Positions 1 to 8,883 are shown, numbered from the stretch's first letter. The stretch: DNA of 64,000 nt from Salibacterium aidingense DSM 18341 (GCF_000429685.1 NZ_AUCI01000009.1:62001-126000); one strand, 5' to 3'. Numbers and translations: made by a program. The notes: a model not told the origin generated them from the sequence alone.

Positions 1-1403
1 ATGCTGTCATGAGTAAACACGTAGTTAACAGGCAGTTCCATGATTGATGCCATACGAATTGCCGGACGAAGATAATCGGAAAAAACGAAAAAAGTGCCGG
101 CGAAGGCTTTTAAACCTCCATGGAGAGCAATACCGTTCAGCGCGGCGGCCATGGCAAATTCGCGGACGCCAAACCAGACGTTTTTCCCGTCATAATCCGG
201 GGGACCGAAGTCATTGGTATCATTAATATGAGTTTTATTCGATCCGCCGAGATCTGCCGATCCGCCGAAAAATTCAGGGACGCTGCGGGCAATTTCCTGA
301 ATCATCTCCCCGGATGTCGCTCTGGTAGCTTTTGGTTTATCCTCTTCATGATATACGGGGAGGGAAGCATCCCAGTCTTCCGGCAGTTCCCCGCGGAGGG
401 CCTGTTTGAACTGTGCCCCTTTCCCGGGATATTTCTCTTCATACTCTCTGAGCCGGCTCTGCCATTTCTCATGCTGTTCTTTTCCCGGCCTGGCAATCAT
501 ATCCTGAAAACGGGAATAGACTTGGTCCGGGACAAAGAAAGGTTCTTCAAATGGCCAGCCGTAGGCTTCTTTGGCGAGTTTCACTTCTTCCTCTCCCAGT
601 GCTGCCCCGTGGGCGGCCGCGCTACCTGATTTATTTGGCGCACCGAAGCCGATGACAGTTTTCACTTCAATAAACGAGGGTTTGTCTGTAACAGACTGCG
701 CTTCTTTTATGGCTTTTTCCACAGCCTCCATATCTTCCCCGTCTTCTATATACTGAACATGCCAGCCGTAGGCTTCGAAACGTTTGGCCGGATTTTCAGA
801 AAAAGAACGGTTTAATTCCCCGTCCAAGGAAATATCATTGGAGTCATACAGCAGGATCATTTTATTAAGCTGCAGATGACCGGCGAGCGAAGCAGCTTCT
901 GCGCTGACACCTTCCATTAAATCCCCGTCCCCGCATATCGCATAGGTATAATGGTCGATTAATTCGTCATCCTTTTCATTGTAAATGGAAGCAAGTTTAC
1001 GTTCTGCCATCGCCATTCCAACGGCCATGGCAACTCCCTGGCCAAGCGGTCCGGTGGTGGCATCGACTCCCGGGGTGTCAGCAGATTCTGGATGTCCCGG
1101 TGTTTTACTTCCCCAGCTGCGGAACTGCTTAATGTCTTCCAGGCTGACGTCATAGCCGCTTAAATGAAGCAGACTGTATAAAAGCATGGAGCCATGACCG
1201 GCGGAAAGGACAAAACGGTCCCGGTCGATCCATTCCGGATCATCCGGGTTGGTTTTGAAGAACCGGCTCCATAGGGTATAAGCCATCGGAGCCGCTCCCA
1301 TCGGCATGCCCGGGTGACCGGATTGGGCATTTTCTACTGCATCCATGGCTAATGTTCGAATCGTTTGTACGGCTAGTTTGTCTTCTTCTGTAAAATGTGA
1401 CAC
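1..1403 (-). CDS. tkt: Transketolase, 3' end outside window
   Basis: Thiamine-diphosphate enzyme that moves two-carbon ketol units between sugar phosphates in the non-oxidative pentose phosphate pathway, in the cytoplasm. Translating the minus strand from a GTG at 1403 gives about 467 residues with no stop before the left edge, out of about 665 usual. Visible family signs are SGHPGMPMG near residue 28, TTGPLGQG near 110, the cofactor motif GDGDLMEG near 155, and [19 protein letters not shown] in the pyrimidine-binding domain. The GTG start is supported by an AAGGAGGA ribosome site at 1411-1418, seven bases upstream. It lies 34 bases downstream of the phosphofructokinase-like gene and is probably cotranscribed with it. 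Family assignment is secure; only the C-terminus is unseen. Confidence 0.96.
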   Translation of the reverse strand, partial: MSHFTEEDKLAVQTIRTLAMDAVENAQSGHPGMPMGAAPMAYTLWSRFFKTNPDDPEWIDRDRFVLSAGHGSMLLYSLLHLSGYDVSLEDIKQFRSWGSKTPGHPESADTPGVDATTGPLGQGVAMAVGMAMAERKLASIYNEKDDELIDHYTYAICGDGDLMEGVSAEAASLAGHLQLNKMILLYDSNDISLDGELNRSFSENPAKRFEAYGWHVQYIEDGEDMEAVEKAIKEAQSVTDKPSFIEVKTVIGFGAPNKSGSAAAHGAALGEEEVKLAKEAYGWPFEEPFFVPDQVYSRFQDMIARPGKEQHEKWQSRLREYEEKYPGKGAQFKQALRGELPEDWDASLPVYHEEDKPKATRATSGEMIQEIARSVPEFFGGSADLGGSNKTHINDTNDFGPPDYDGKNVWFGVREFAMAAALNGIALHGGLKAFAGTFFVFSDYLRPAIRMASIMELPVNYVFTHDS

Positions 1404-1437
1404 GTAAAAGTCCTCCTTCATGTATGATAAAGCATTT

Positions 1438-2271
1438 TCAGGCGGTGACGTGAAACCATTCCACCTGGTTTGAGGAAGGGAGGGAAGAACTCCTCCACTC
1501 ATTAGCCTTTTGGGCTGCCCGGACCATTAACAGCCGGTCCTTGGCTGTAAAATTCGGACCGAGACACTGGGCACTGTCAACGGTTACGACATTTACATTA
1601 AGGTCCATGTATTCCGGCAGGTGCTTCTGTACTTCTGCGATATTTATCGATTCCTCTGTAGCTGCCAAAGCAAACGTATGTCCTTCCTGGTAATGTTTTT
1701 CCAATGACTGTCTGAACCGCTGGACCGTGTGTTGATCGGCTTGATTTAATTCAAATCCTCCGGTGGATAAGGCAACCTCTTTTGTTAAATGGATAGATGC
1801 TCCTTCCGGAAGTTGAAGGAAAAACAGTCTCGGCTTTCCGTATTTCATAGAATCCGCGGTGTCCGCCACACTTAAGGTATAATTTACAATTTCATTCAGG
1901 GCCGTATCATAACCGATAGATTCTGACTGATGAACCCTTGGATAAAGGATTGATACCGGCATAATAAACACCGGCTGTTTTATTCCTGATAAAAACTGCT
2001 GCAGATCTTCTTCTGTCTTCAGCGGATCCGTTAAGAGCAGGATCATATCTGCCTGCTTCTGCAGGGTCTCCTTTAATTTCATCTGTTCGACTTGTAAGGA
2101 GGAAAATGGCGCAGTATGAGCAAAACGTTCCGGCTCAAACGGCTGCCATTCTGCTTGAAGCCGGCCGGGAACTACCATATTCCAGGCAGAGCCTGCCGCG
2201 TCCAGTTGATTCGAAAAAAAGTATAAAAATGATTGAGGCAAGGCACTCATATTAACAACAGCAGCTCTCAT
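1438..2271 (-). CDS. Phosphofructokinase-like pseudoenzyme
   Basis: 277 residues. Ungapped blocks align to ATP-dependent 6-phosphofructokinase: SIGYDTALN (residues 118-126) matches the family IGFDTALN, and [14 protein letters not shown]...DR (about 226-246) matches the strand and loop that normally read TVLGHIQRGG..P..DR. The active-site segments are lost: the N-terminal GGD-PGMN loop reads MSALPQSF, the ATP-binding GGDGS position reads TDPLK, and the catalytic TIDND segment reads SILYP (107-111). It should therefore not be an active kinase. ATG at 2271 is preferred over 2301 because it has GGTGAG just upstream and lines up with the PFK N-terminus. It precedes transketolase, so a regulatory or scaffolding role in sugar-phosphate metabolism is possible; that is inference. 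Confidence 0.7.
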   Translation of the reverse strand: MRAAVVNMSALPQSFLYFFSNQLDAAGSAWNMVVPGRLQAEWQPFEPERFAHTAPFSSLQVEQMKLKETLQKQADMILLLTDPLKTEEDLQQFLSGIKQPVFIMPVSILYPRVHQSESIGYDTALNEIVNYTLSVADTADSMKYGKPRLFFLQLPEGASIHLTKEVALSTGGFELNQADQHTVQRFRQSLEKHYQEGHTFALAATEESINIAEVQKHLPEYMDLNVNVVTVDSAQCLGPNFTAKDRLLMVRAAQKANEWRSSSLPSSNQVEWFHVTA

Positions 2272-2605
2272 ATATCTCACCATTCCTGAAATAAATTTCA
2301 TATAAACATGAACATTTTTTCAATGTTTATTATAATGGATAATGAAAAGATTGACAATTGCAACTTGCGAAAAAGTCAGAAAAGGAACAGACCCCAGGAG
2401 ATTTGGGGACTGAAACTTGGGATAAGCAGATATTTCCCTGTATAAAAAAAGAACTGGTAGAAAACCGTTAAATAATAAAATTCCCGAACGACTTTTATCA
2501 ATCGTCCGGGAATTTATAACAGGAACCACAATATATTCGAGTTTTTTAATACGCTATCGCTGTTAGAAACGTTTATGATTTTCCTTTGTGGCATGGCGTT
2601 CCTTA
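2272..2605. other. Intergenic region between PFK-like gene and rpsN
   Basis: About 330 bases with no credible gene on either strand. It holds the terminator of the S14 gene and AT-rich sequence that probably carries the promoter of the PFK-like/transketolase unit (a TATAAT-like TATTATAATGG lies near 2328-2338 on the plus strand). Confidence 0.5.
2478..2515 (-). terminator. Intrinsic terminator of rpsN
   Basis: Arms 2478-2491 and 2502-2515 pair over 14 bp with one G-T wobble around a 10-base loop. Read on the minus strand the hairpin is followed by a T-rich tract. It lies about 90 bases after the S14 stop codon. Confidence 0.75.
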
Positions 2606-2875
2606 TTACCAGCTGGATTTTTTTATGCCGGGGAGCTGGCCTTTATGGGCAAGTTCCCGGAACGCAATACGGGAAAGGTTGAATTTGCGCATATATCCAT
2701 GCGGCCGTCCTGTCAAACCGCAGCGATTGTTTTGACGAGTCGGGGAAGAATCCCTGGGCAGTTTCCGCAGGGCTTCATAATCGCCGTTTGCTTTTAATTC
2801 ACGACGGCGTTCGGCATATCTGTTCACCATTTCCTGGCGTTTCTTTTCCTTTGCCACTTTTGCTACTGTAGCCAT
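2606..2875 (-). CDS. rpsN: 30S ribosomal protein S14, zinc-free paralog
   Basis: 89 residues, the length of the alternative S14 form (RpsN2/YhzA of Bacillus). The signature [20 protein letters not shown] (about 50-69) and the C-terminal IKKSSW are typical. Only one cysteine is present, so the CxxC zinc knuckles of the housekeeping S14 are absent. In Bacillus this paralog replaces the zinc-containing S14 on ribosomes during zinc starvation and is repressed by Zur. A near-perfect Zur palindrome lies about 42-60 bases upstream of the start, which fits. The ribosome site is GGAGGC, just ahead of the ATG at 2875. The housekeeping copy should lie elsewhere in the genome. Confidence 0.95.
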   Translation of the reverse strand: MATVAKVAKEKKRQEMVNRYAERRRELKANGDYEALRKLPRDSSPTRQNNRCGLTGRPHGYMRKFNLSRIAFRELAHKGQLPGIKKSSW

Positions 2876-2916
2876 GGCAATAGCCTCCTTTCTATTAGAA
2901 ATGAAAATTTTATATT

Positions 2917-2935
2917 AATCGTAATAATTACGATT
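2917..2935. promoter_or_regulatory. Zur box upstream of rpsN
   Basis: AATCGTAATAATTACGATT is a perfect palindrome around its central base and matches the Bacillus Zur operator pattern. It sits in the promoter region of the zinc-free S14 gene. It could also influence the divergent iron operon, although that start is over 200 bases away. Confidence 0.88.
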
Positions 2936-3021
2936 TAGTTTCTTATCTAGTGTATCATGGGAAAGCGGCTGTAGTAAACCCGATTACTGAAAAGCTGTTC
3001 ATTTTTAAACATGGAATGAAG

Positions 3022-3071
3022 TTAACAATAATAAACGAATAATGCACAATTGATATTGATAATCTTTATCA
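3022..3071 (+). promoter_or_regulatory. Promoter and Fur box of iron uptake operon
   Basis: TGATAATCTTTATCA (3057-3071) is a 7-1-7 Fur box with one mismatched pair. A candidate sigma-A promoter is TTAACA (3022-3027), 17 bases, CACAAT (3045-3050). Transcription would then begin inside the Fur box, the usual arrangement for iron repression. The Fur box is the firmer part; the -10 is weak. Confidence 0.75.
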
Positions 3072-3099
3072 ATTAATGCGTTAAGGAGAGGAATTATCA

Positions 3100-3147
3100 A
3101 TGATCGTTACAGTGTGCAGTCGCTCCGGACGATGTAACCAGAAATAA
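3100..3147 (+). CDS. 15-residue leader peptide candidate
   Basis: ATG at 3100 is followed by MIVTVCSRSGRCNQK and a stop at 3145-3147. A ribosome site AAGGAGAGG lies about ten bases upstream. The mini-ORF is between the Fur box and the binding-protein gene and ends 19 bases before its start, so it would be translated on the same mRNA. It has two Cys and two Arg in 15 residues. No leader peptide of this sequence is known to me. It could be an attenuation or translational-coupling leader, or a chance ORF with a good ribosome site. Confidence 0.4.
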   Translation: MIVTVCSRSGRCNQK

Positions 3148-3166
3148 AATGACAGGGGGAATACAT

Positions 3167-4159
3167 ATGAAAAGAGGTTTGATGATTGTTAGTCTGTTAA
3201 TGATTCCGCTGTTAGGGGGATGCGGCGGTAATAGTAATGATACAGACAATGAAAACAGCGGTCAAAATACAGATAACCGCACCGTTACAATAGAAGATGC
3301 CGAAGGGGAGCAAACCATTGAAGGGACTCCTGAAAAAGTGGTAGCGCTGGAGTGGTATAATGCAGAACAATTACTTTCGTTAGGAATCCAGCCTGCAGGG
3401 GTACCAAATATACAAGGATTTAATCAATGGATGAATATTGAACAACAGTTAGCGGATGATGTGGAAGATGTAGGTACCCGGGCAGAGCCGAACCTGGAAG
3501 CTATCTCTCGTTTAGATCCTGATTTGATTATTGCTGCTGAATTCAGGCATGAACAAATCATCGCCCGCTTAAAGGAGATCGCTCCGGTTGTCACATTTGC
3601 TCCGTATAGGGAAGAGAATTCTAAAAATCTGTATAACGAGCTGATGGGAGAATTCCAAACCATAGCTGAAGTTACGGATAAGGAACAGGAAGCGGAAGAA
3701 GCCCTTGCAGACCTTAGCGATTTCTATGATGAACAAAAGCAGCGTATTACTAATGCGGGGTTGGATGATGCGAGGTATATTGCAGCTATGACGTTTTCCT
3801 CCCAAAATTCACCGGTTTTACGGTTGTATACGGACAATTCTTATCCGGTCCAGGTTATGAAAAAACTGGGTCTGGAGAATGCGTATCAAACGGATGAATT
3901 ACCGAATTATGGATTTAGTGAAGGAGGAGTAGAGCCGCTTCAAAATTTTCAGGAAGAAGATCTTCAGTTTCTAGCTATTGTTCAAGAAGATGATAATATT
4001 TTTGAAAATCAGTTAAAAGGAAATCCAGTATGGGAGGATTTAAGTTTTGTGCGAGAGGGAAATACGCACTATCTGCCGGGGGACACTCCTGTCATCGGCG
4101 GGGTGTCAACGGCCAAAGCATTAGCCGAAGAGATCGCGGATACGATGGTCGAAGAGTGA
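3167..4159 (+). CDS. Iron-siderophore ABC transporter binding lipoprotein
   Basis: 330 residues. A lipoprotein signal peptide ends in the lipobox LLGGC (Cys19), followed by an Asn/Asp-rich linker and a class III periplasmic-binding fold. The segments TVTIEDAEGEQTIEGTPEKV, VALEWYNAEQLLSLGIQP and DVGTRAEPNLEAISRLDPDL are typical of FecB/YfmC-type ferric-citrate or hydroxamate binding proteins. It should capture Fe(III)-siderophore at the outer face of the membrane and deliver it to the permease encoded next. ATG at 3167 is chosen because GGGGGA precedes it and the signal peptide begins there; an ATG at 3149 in frame lacks both. A Fur box upstream predicts induction by iron limitation. The exact siderophore cannot be told. 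Confidence 0.9.
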   Translation: MKRGLMIVSLLMIPLLGGCGGNSNDTDNENSGQNTDNRTVTIEDAEGEQTIEGTPEKVVALEWYNAEQLLSLGIQPAGVPNIQGFNQWMNIEQQLADDVEDVGTRAEPNLEAISRLDPDLIIAAEFRHEQIIARLKEIAPVVTFAPYREENSKNLYNELMGEFQTIAEVTDKEQEAEEALADLSDFYDEQKQRITNAGLDDARYIAAMTFSSQNSPVLRLYTDNSYPVQVMKKLGLENAYQTDELPNYGFSEGGVEPLQNFQEEDLQFLAIVQEDDNIFENQLKGNPVWEDLSFVREGNTHYLPGDTPVIGGVSTAKALAEEIADTMVEE

Positions 4160-4163
4160 TCAT

Positions 4164-6187
4164 ATGAAGCTATCATTTAAAAAGACACTGCTCGCGGTTC
4201 TTACTTTTGGGGGCGGAACCGCGCTTTTGTTCGTTTTGACATTTATACATATAAATCAGGGAAGTGTTTCTATACCCGCTTCTCTGGTGGTGGAGGCTGT
4301 GGTGAACCCGCAGGACACCATTGCCCACCACACGGTTCGAGTGCTGCGCATGCCCCGCGCAGTGAGGGAATTATGGCAGGAGGAGCACTTGCTGTGGCGG
4401 GAGTGGTGCTGCAGACCGTTACGAAGAATCCATTAGCTTCTGCAAGCACGTTAGGAATTCATTCCGGAACCTACTTCGCTGTAGTGGCAAGTACCGTTTT
4501 TCTACCCGCCGCGTTGTTTGATAATGCGCTGTTTGTGGCATTTTTGGGGGGCCTTGGTACGTTTTTCATTGTGTTTGTTTTATCGGGGGGGAATAACGCG
4601 ACACCTGTCCGGATGGTATTAGCCGGGATGATCGTCACCCTGCTGTTTTCCTCTTTAACCAATGTCCTGCAGATTTTTTATGAGACAGAAACAGCCGGTT
4701 TATTCCTGTGGGGGGCTGGTACCCTAGTCCAGAATGACTGGAGCGGGGTGCGTTTTTCGATTCCTTTTGTTTTGATCAGCCTTGCTGTTATTTTAGTTAT
4801 GTCTTTTAAACTGGATACACTGGGATTAGGGGACGATGTTGCCGCTGGTCTAGGGCAGAACATTCAAGCTGTAAAATTTTTTTCGATCATTGCAGCGGTT
4901 ATGCTGACTTCCGTAACGGTCAGTGTGGTTGGCCCAATTGGGTTTGTGGGGCTGATTGCACCGCACATTATAAAACTTCTCGGTTATCGAAAACATATCC
5001 TGATTGTGATCGCTTCTTTCATTTGGGGCGGCAATGTTCTGTTATTTGCTGATATTCTAGCGAGAATTATTGATCCTTCCTTTTCGGAACTGCCTGTAGG
5101 TGCTATCAGCGCTCTTATCGGTTCCCCGTGGCTGATTTGGCTGGTATTACGCATGCATCGGAAACAGTATGGAAAACAGGATTCTTCTGTTATGGCAGGG
5201 CGGCCCGCCGGGAAAGTTTCATTAAGGGTGCTCTTACCCGTATTGACCGGCCTTATTGCGGTGATGTTTTTTGTCAGTCTGGCATCAGGCAATTACGGGT
5301 TTGAGCCCATTACCTTTTTTCAAACGATTTTTGGAAATTCCAATGAGTTTGAGAAAAATTTAATCGTCGACTTTCGATTTTCACGGGCGCTCCTTGCTCT
5401 GCTCGCCGGGATGATTCTAGCCGCAAGCGGTTTGGTTTTTCAAGGCGTCCTTCGAAACCCGCTGGCGGATCCCTCGGTCATCGGGATAACCTCCGGTGGC
5501 GGGGCAGGGGCATTATTAACAATGTATGTTTTTGGAGTATCAGGAATATGGATACCGATAGGAGCCATGGCTGGATCGATTCTATTTTTTTTCCTAGTGA
5601 TGCTGTTTGCCGTCCGGGCTGGATTTCAACCTGCCATATTAGCGCTGCTTGGGATCGGGGTATCTGCCTTTGGCTCAGCAGTTATTCAAGTTTTAGTCGT
5701 CCAGGCGGACATTACTGTGACGTCCGCTTTAACGTGGTTATCAGGCACCACATATGCCAAAGGCTGGTCTGAAATCACGACCTATTTGATTTGGCCGATT
5801 GCGGTTGTTTTCCCGTTTCTTTTTATGCGGATAAGTATTAGTGATACCTTATCCCTGGGAGACGATACGGCTAAAGGACTTGGGATGAAAGTGATGGCGG
5901 CAAGGTTCCAACTCGCATTTTCTGCTGCTGTTTTAGCCGCGTTTTGTGTTGCAGCTGTCGGTTCCATTGGGTTTATCGGTTTAATTGCACCACATGCTGC
6001 ACGGCTTTTAGCAGGCCCGTCCAACCAGCGGCTGCTGCCCGTCAGTATTTTAATTGGAGGACTTCTGCTGCTTGCAGCTGACACTCTTAGTCGAACCTTA
6101 TTGGCGCCAAATGAGATACCTTCGGGAACGATCGTTGCGATTATCGGTGCCCCGTATTTTTTATGGCTGATGAAAAAGAACGCCTAA
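4164..6187 (+). pseudogene. Fused FecCD iron-siderophore permease, frameshifted
   Basis: The reading frame starts at ATG 4164 (RVLRMPRAVR), then continues in another frame from about 4370 (IMAGGALAVAGVVLQTVTKN, then ASTLGIHSG). Restoring one base in the GGG run at 4366-4368 would join them into a protein of about 674 residues. The protein has two tandem FecCD domains: each carries a P-R-..-G motif, a GPIGFVGLIAPH or GSIGFIGLIAPH block, and about ten membrane segments. This is the FhuB-like fusion layout, whereas many Bacillus systems use two separate permeases. It follows the binding protein by four bases. No ATPase follows, so the partner must be elsewhere. The lost base may be real decay or a sequence error; the remaining 604 codons show no other damage. 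Confidence 0.85.
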
Positions 6188-6242
6188 AACAAATCGTGCA
6201 TCAATCCTTAAAAAACACGCTGCCTTCCTATGCCCTCTCATT

Positions 6243-6288
6243 ATTTCGATTTTCGAAATTGATAGATAGGTAGTCTTTATGCTATCCT
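6243..6288 (+). promoter_or_regulatory. Promoter with palindrome upstream of AbrB-family gene
   Basis: A 7-3-7 palindrome, ATTTCGATTTTCGAAAT (6243-6259), abuts a candidate sigma-A promoter: TTGATA (6259-6264), 18 bases, TATCCT (6283-6288). The palindrome could be a regulator site. No regulator is named from it. Confidence 0.4.
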
Positions 6289-6330
6289 ATAAAGGAACCA
6301 TTTGAACGTTGGAAAAGAGATGAATAGAGA

Positions 6331-7407
6331 ATGAGAGAAATCGTCCGTCGCCTGATGCCTTATGGGGAAACCATCGTTGTTGCTGTTGTTGCGGGCTTGA
6401 TTTTTAATGTATTAAAAATCCCCTTGCCCTGGATGCTTGGCCCTATGACGGGGCTTATTTTATGGAGAGGGGGCACGGGTCGTTCCCCGCGCTGGCCTGT
6501 TCAGGGGAAAAATCTTGGTTTGGTATTTATTGGGTACATGATCGGGGTTTCGGTGACCACGAGTACCCTGATTCAGATTGGACAGCAGCTGCATTTTATC
6601 GCACTGGCTACGATTCTGACCATTTCTGTCAGTATTTTAATAGGCAGCCTGGTGTTCAAAAAAATGGGGATGAAATGGGCGGATGTTGTTTTTGGAAGCA
6701 TTCCGGGAGGGCTGTCCCAGGTAGCGGCTCTTAGTGAAGAAGTGAACCAGGTAGACGCGACCAAGGTGCTTTTTATGCAGATGATACGTATTATTACTGT
6801 TATATTTGTCGTCCCTTTTTTAGTCGTTCATCAAGTAGCATTGACCAATGGTGCTTCGGCTTCTTCAGCGTATAACCCTTTCTTCTCCTGGCTTTCTTTT
6901 TCCCATCTTGCAGTCCTGCTTCTTTGCGGTATCGTCGCTTTTTTTATCAATAAAACAGGATTTCCAGTTGCCTTTTTAACGGGGCCTCTGCTTACCGTGG
7001 CGGCCGTCAACATTCTGTTTGGCACCACAGCAGAACTGCCTTCCTTATTGACAGTGGCGGCCCAGGTGCTGCTGGGTACTCATTTTGGCCTGCAGATGGA
7101 TCCCGGTTTAATCAAAAGGTCCAAATGGATCGGTGTCTGCACCTTTATGTGCAGTCTGGTATTGATTGTAGCGTCGCTGGGACTTTCGTATTTCTTAACA
7201 AGTGTGACGACAATGAACTTGGCGACTGCTTTTTTGAGTACAGCTCCGGGCGGTCTGGCAGAAATGACAGTAACGGGAAGCGGAGTCGGGGCCGATCTGG
7301 CGATGATTAGCGGGTATCAGCTGTTCCGCATACTGTTTATCCTGTTTCTTGCCCTGCCGTTTATAAAGTGGTGGTTTGTGAAACACGAACAGATAGAAGG
7401 ATATTAA
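6331..7407 (+). CDS. AbrB-family integral membrane protein
   Basis: 358 residues, almost entirely hydrophobic, about ten membrane segments in two homologous halves. The halves carry the family signatures FGSIPGGLSQVAALSEE (about 114-130) and LSTAPGGLAEMTVTGSGVG (about 303-321), typical of Pfam AbrB membrane proteins, which are often mislabelled ammonia monooxygenase. The transport substrate of this family is not established. ATG at 6331 follows an AAGAGATGA-like ribosome site. Its stop codon TAA overlaps, on the opposite strand, the stop of the iron-exporter permease. Confidence 0.85.
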   Translation: MREIVRRLMPYGETIVVAVVAGLIFNVLKIPLPWMLGPMTGLILWRGGTGRSPRWPVQGKNLGLVFIGYMIGVSVTTSTLIQIGQQLHFIALATILTISVSILIGSLVFKKMGMKWADVVFGSIPGGLSQVAALSEEVNQVDATKVLFMQMIRIITVIFVVPFLVVHQVALTNGASASSAYNPFFSWLSFSHLAVLLLCGIVAFFINKTGFPVAFLTGPLLTVAAVNILFGTTAELPSLLTVAAQVLLGTHFGLQMDPGLIKRSKWIGVCTFMCSLVLIVASLGLSYFLTSVTTMNLATAFLSTAPGGLAEMTVTGSGVGADLAMISGYQLFRILFILFLALPFIKWWFVKHEQIEGY

Positions 7408-7416
7408 ATCTGTTCG
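7386..7416. terminator. Hairpin across convergent stop codons
   Basis: CGAACAGAT (7386-7394) pairs perfectly with ATCTGTTCG (7408-7416) around a 13-base loop that contains the TTAA shared by the two convergent stop codons. A T-run (CTTTTTTC) lies ten bases farther on the plus strand. It probably serves as a bidirectional terminator. Confidence 0.45.
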
Positions 7417-8192
7417 TTCAGCTGGCTTTTTTCATTGAAAAAAACTTTGTATCCGTTTTGGACGAACAAAATCACAGTCAGAGCGACCGCTCCGGCCACG
7501 CCGAGAAGGATTGCAATCTGATATTCGATGGCGGTTACAGGGTTCACTCCCGCTAATATCTGCCCGGTCATCATGCCGGGCAGAAATACAATCCCGGTTC
7601 CCACCATGCTATTGATGGTTGGCAGGATGGCATTGTCAAAAGCCTGATTCACAATTTTCCGGCTGGCTTCCTTTGGCGAAGCTCCAAGCATCAGGGCCCC
7701 TTCCACACGCTGGCGCTGATCCTTCATCCCCTCTGTCAGGGTTTGCACACCGAGTGTCACGCCGGTCATCGAATTGCCGATAATCATGCCGGCGATGGGG
7801 ATGAAATACCGCGGTTCATACCAGGGGGAAAATTGAATAACGACAAAATTGAAATAGATCAAACTGGACAATGTCCCGACGGCCATGGAGACAGCAATGA
7901 TCTGTTTCATTTTTTTATCAAGGCCGCTGCTTACCCGCCGGTATATGTTCCAGATTGCAAACGTCACCATGACCAGAACAACAAGGATGGTCCATCCAGG
8001 ATGAGGATTTTCAAACAGATAAATTAAAATATAGCCGACGAGCAGGAGCTGTATGGTCATACGAAGTGTGGAAACAAGGATTTCTTTATTTCTTGGAATC
8101 TTCCTGATTTTAACGATGAGGAGTAAAAGAAGAATGAATACATAAGCGGCGGCAAGCTGCCAGATCGTTAAATCAATAATATTTTCATTCAT
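7404..8192 (-). CDS. fetB: FetB-type iron export ABC permease
   Basis: 262 residues of the UPF0014 family, about seven membrane segments. Signatures are TLRMTIQLLLVGYIL (about 42-56), IAGMIIGNSMTG (about 127-138), EGALMLGASPKEA (about 158-170) and GIVFLPGMMTGQILAG (about 195-210). FetB works with FetA; the E. coli pair has been linked to iron export and resistance to oxidative stress. The ATG at 8192 is preferred over one at 8198 because AAGGAGGG is then about eight bases away. It overlaps the end of the ATPase gene by eight bases, so translation is coupled. Confidence 0.9.
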   Translation of the reverse strand: MNENIIDLTIWQLAAAYVFILLLLLIVKIRKIPRNKEILVSTLRMTIQLLLVGYILIYLFENPHPGWTILVVLVMVTFAIWNIYRRVSSGLDKKMKQIIAVSMAVGTLSSLIYFNFVVIQFSPWYEPRYFIPIAGMIIGNSMTGVTLGVQTLTEGMKDQRQRVEGALMLGASPKEASRKIVNQAFDNAILPTINSMVGTGIVFLPGMMTGQILAGVNPVTAIEYQIAILLGVAGAVALTVILFVQNGYKVFFNEKSQLNEQI

Positions 8193-8826
8193 TGTCATTC
8201 CCTCCTTGCATGGAAAACGGCGTGATATCAAGGATGGTATCAGCAAATTCATCTGCGATGGCACGGGAGTGAGTAACAAATATGACGGTTTTTTCCTGAT
8301 GGCCGGCATAGGAAATGAATGCTTCCATGACGTCATGCTCCAACTCGTCATCAAGCGCGGAGGTAGGTTCGTCTAAAAGAAAAACCGTTGGATCCAGCAG
8401 CGTAATTCTGGCCAGCGCAAGCCGCTGCTGCTCCCCGCCGGATAATTTTTCGGCATGGTCTTCGAGATCTTTGTCGAGATAATAACGATGCAGCGCTTCT
8501 TTCATCTCGTTTTCGGAGGGAAGGGGTTTGCCGGCAAAACCCATTCCTGCTTCCAGGTTATCGCGGACTGTATCTCCGAAAAGCACGGGGTTTTGGGAAA
8601 GCATAGCAACCTCCCGCCGCAGTTCTACGGCGTTTCTGTCCTGAACCGGAGAGCCTTGATATAAGATTTCCCCTTTTGTAGGGGAGAGCAGATGGTTCAT
8701 CAGCTTTAACAGCGTGGACTTTCCCGTGCCGCTTTCTCCGATTAATGCGGTGATTGTTTTTTCCTCAATATGAAGATCTTCCACATACAAAATGTCTTTA
8801 TAGGAAATGTGCTGAAATGTGAACAT
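8185..8826 (-). CDS. fetA: FetA-type iron export ABC ATPase
   Basis: 213 residues with a complete ATPase cassette: Walker A GESGTGKST (about 30-38), Q-loop MLSQNP, signature LSGGEQQRLALAR, Walker B VFLLDEPTSALD and switch His in VTHS. The short single domain and its pairing with a UPF0014 permease identify the FetA/YbbL type. It would drive metal efflux through FetB. ATG at 8826 has AAAGGAGGAACT immediately upstream; a longer in-frame start at 8883 would lie in the promoter. Confidence 0.9.
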   Translation of the reverse strand: MFTFQHISYKDILYVEDLHIEEKTITALIGESGTGKSTLLKLMNHLLSPTKGEILYQGSPVQDRNAVELRREVAMLSQNPVLFGDTVRDNLEAGMGFAGKPLPSENEMKEALHRYYLDKDLEDHAEKLSGGEQQRLALARITLLDPTVFLLDEPTSALDDELEHDVMEAFISYAGHQEKTVIFVTHSRAIADEFADTILDITPFSMQGGNDNE

Positions 8827-8854
8827 AGTTCCTCCTTTTTCCGATGCCGTTTCT

Positions 8855-8883
8855 ATAGTATCGCCAAATTTCTTATAATACAA
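8855..8883 (-). promoter_or_regulatory. Sigma-A promoter of fetAB
   Basis: On the minus strand TTGTAT (8883-8878), a 17-base spacer and TACTAT (8860-8855) fit the -35/-10 pattern. It lies 29 bases before the fetA start and argues against longer starts. No Fur box is evident. Confidence 0.6.

Noticed and set aside
120-629. Long plus-strand open frame opposite transketolase
   Set aside because: The minus strand encodes unmistakable transketolase over the same bases; the plus frame has no family features or ribosome site.
4164-6187. Programmed ribosomal frameshift in the permease
   Set aside because: No slippery heptamer or downstream structure is apparent at 4360-4375; a simple one-base loss explains it.
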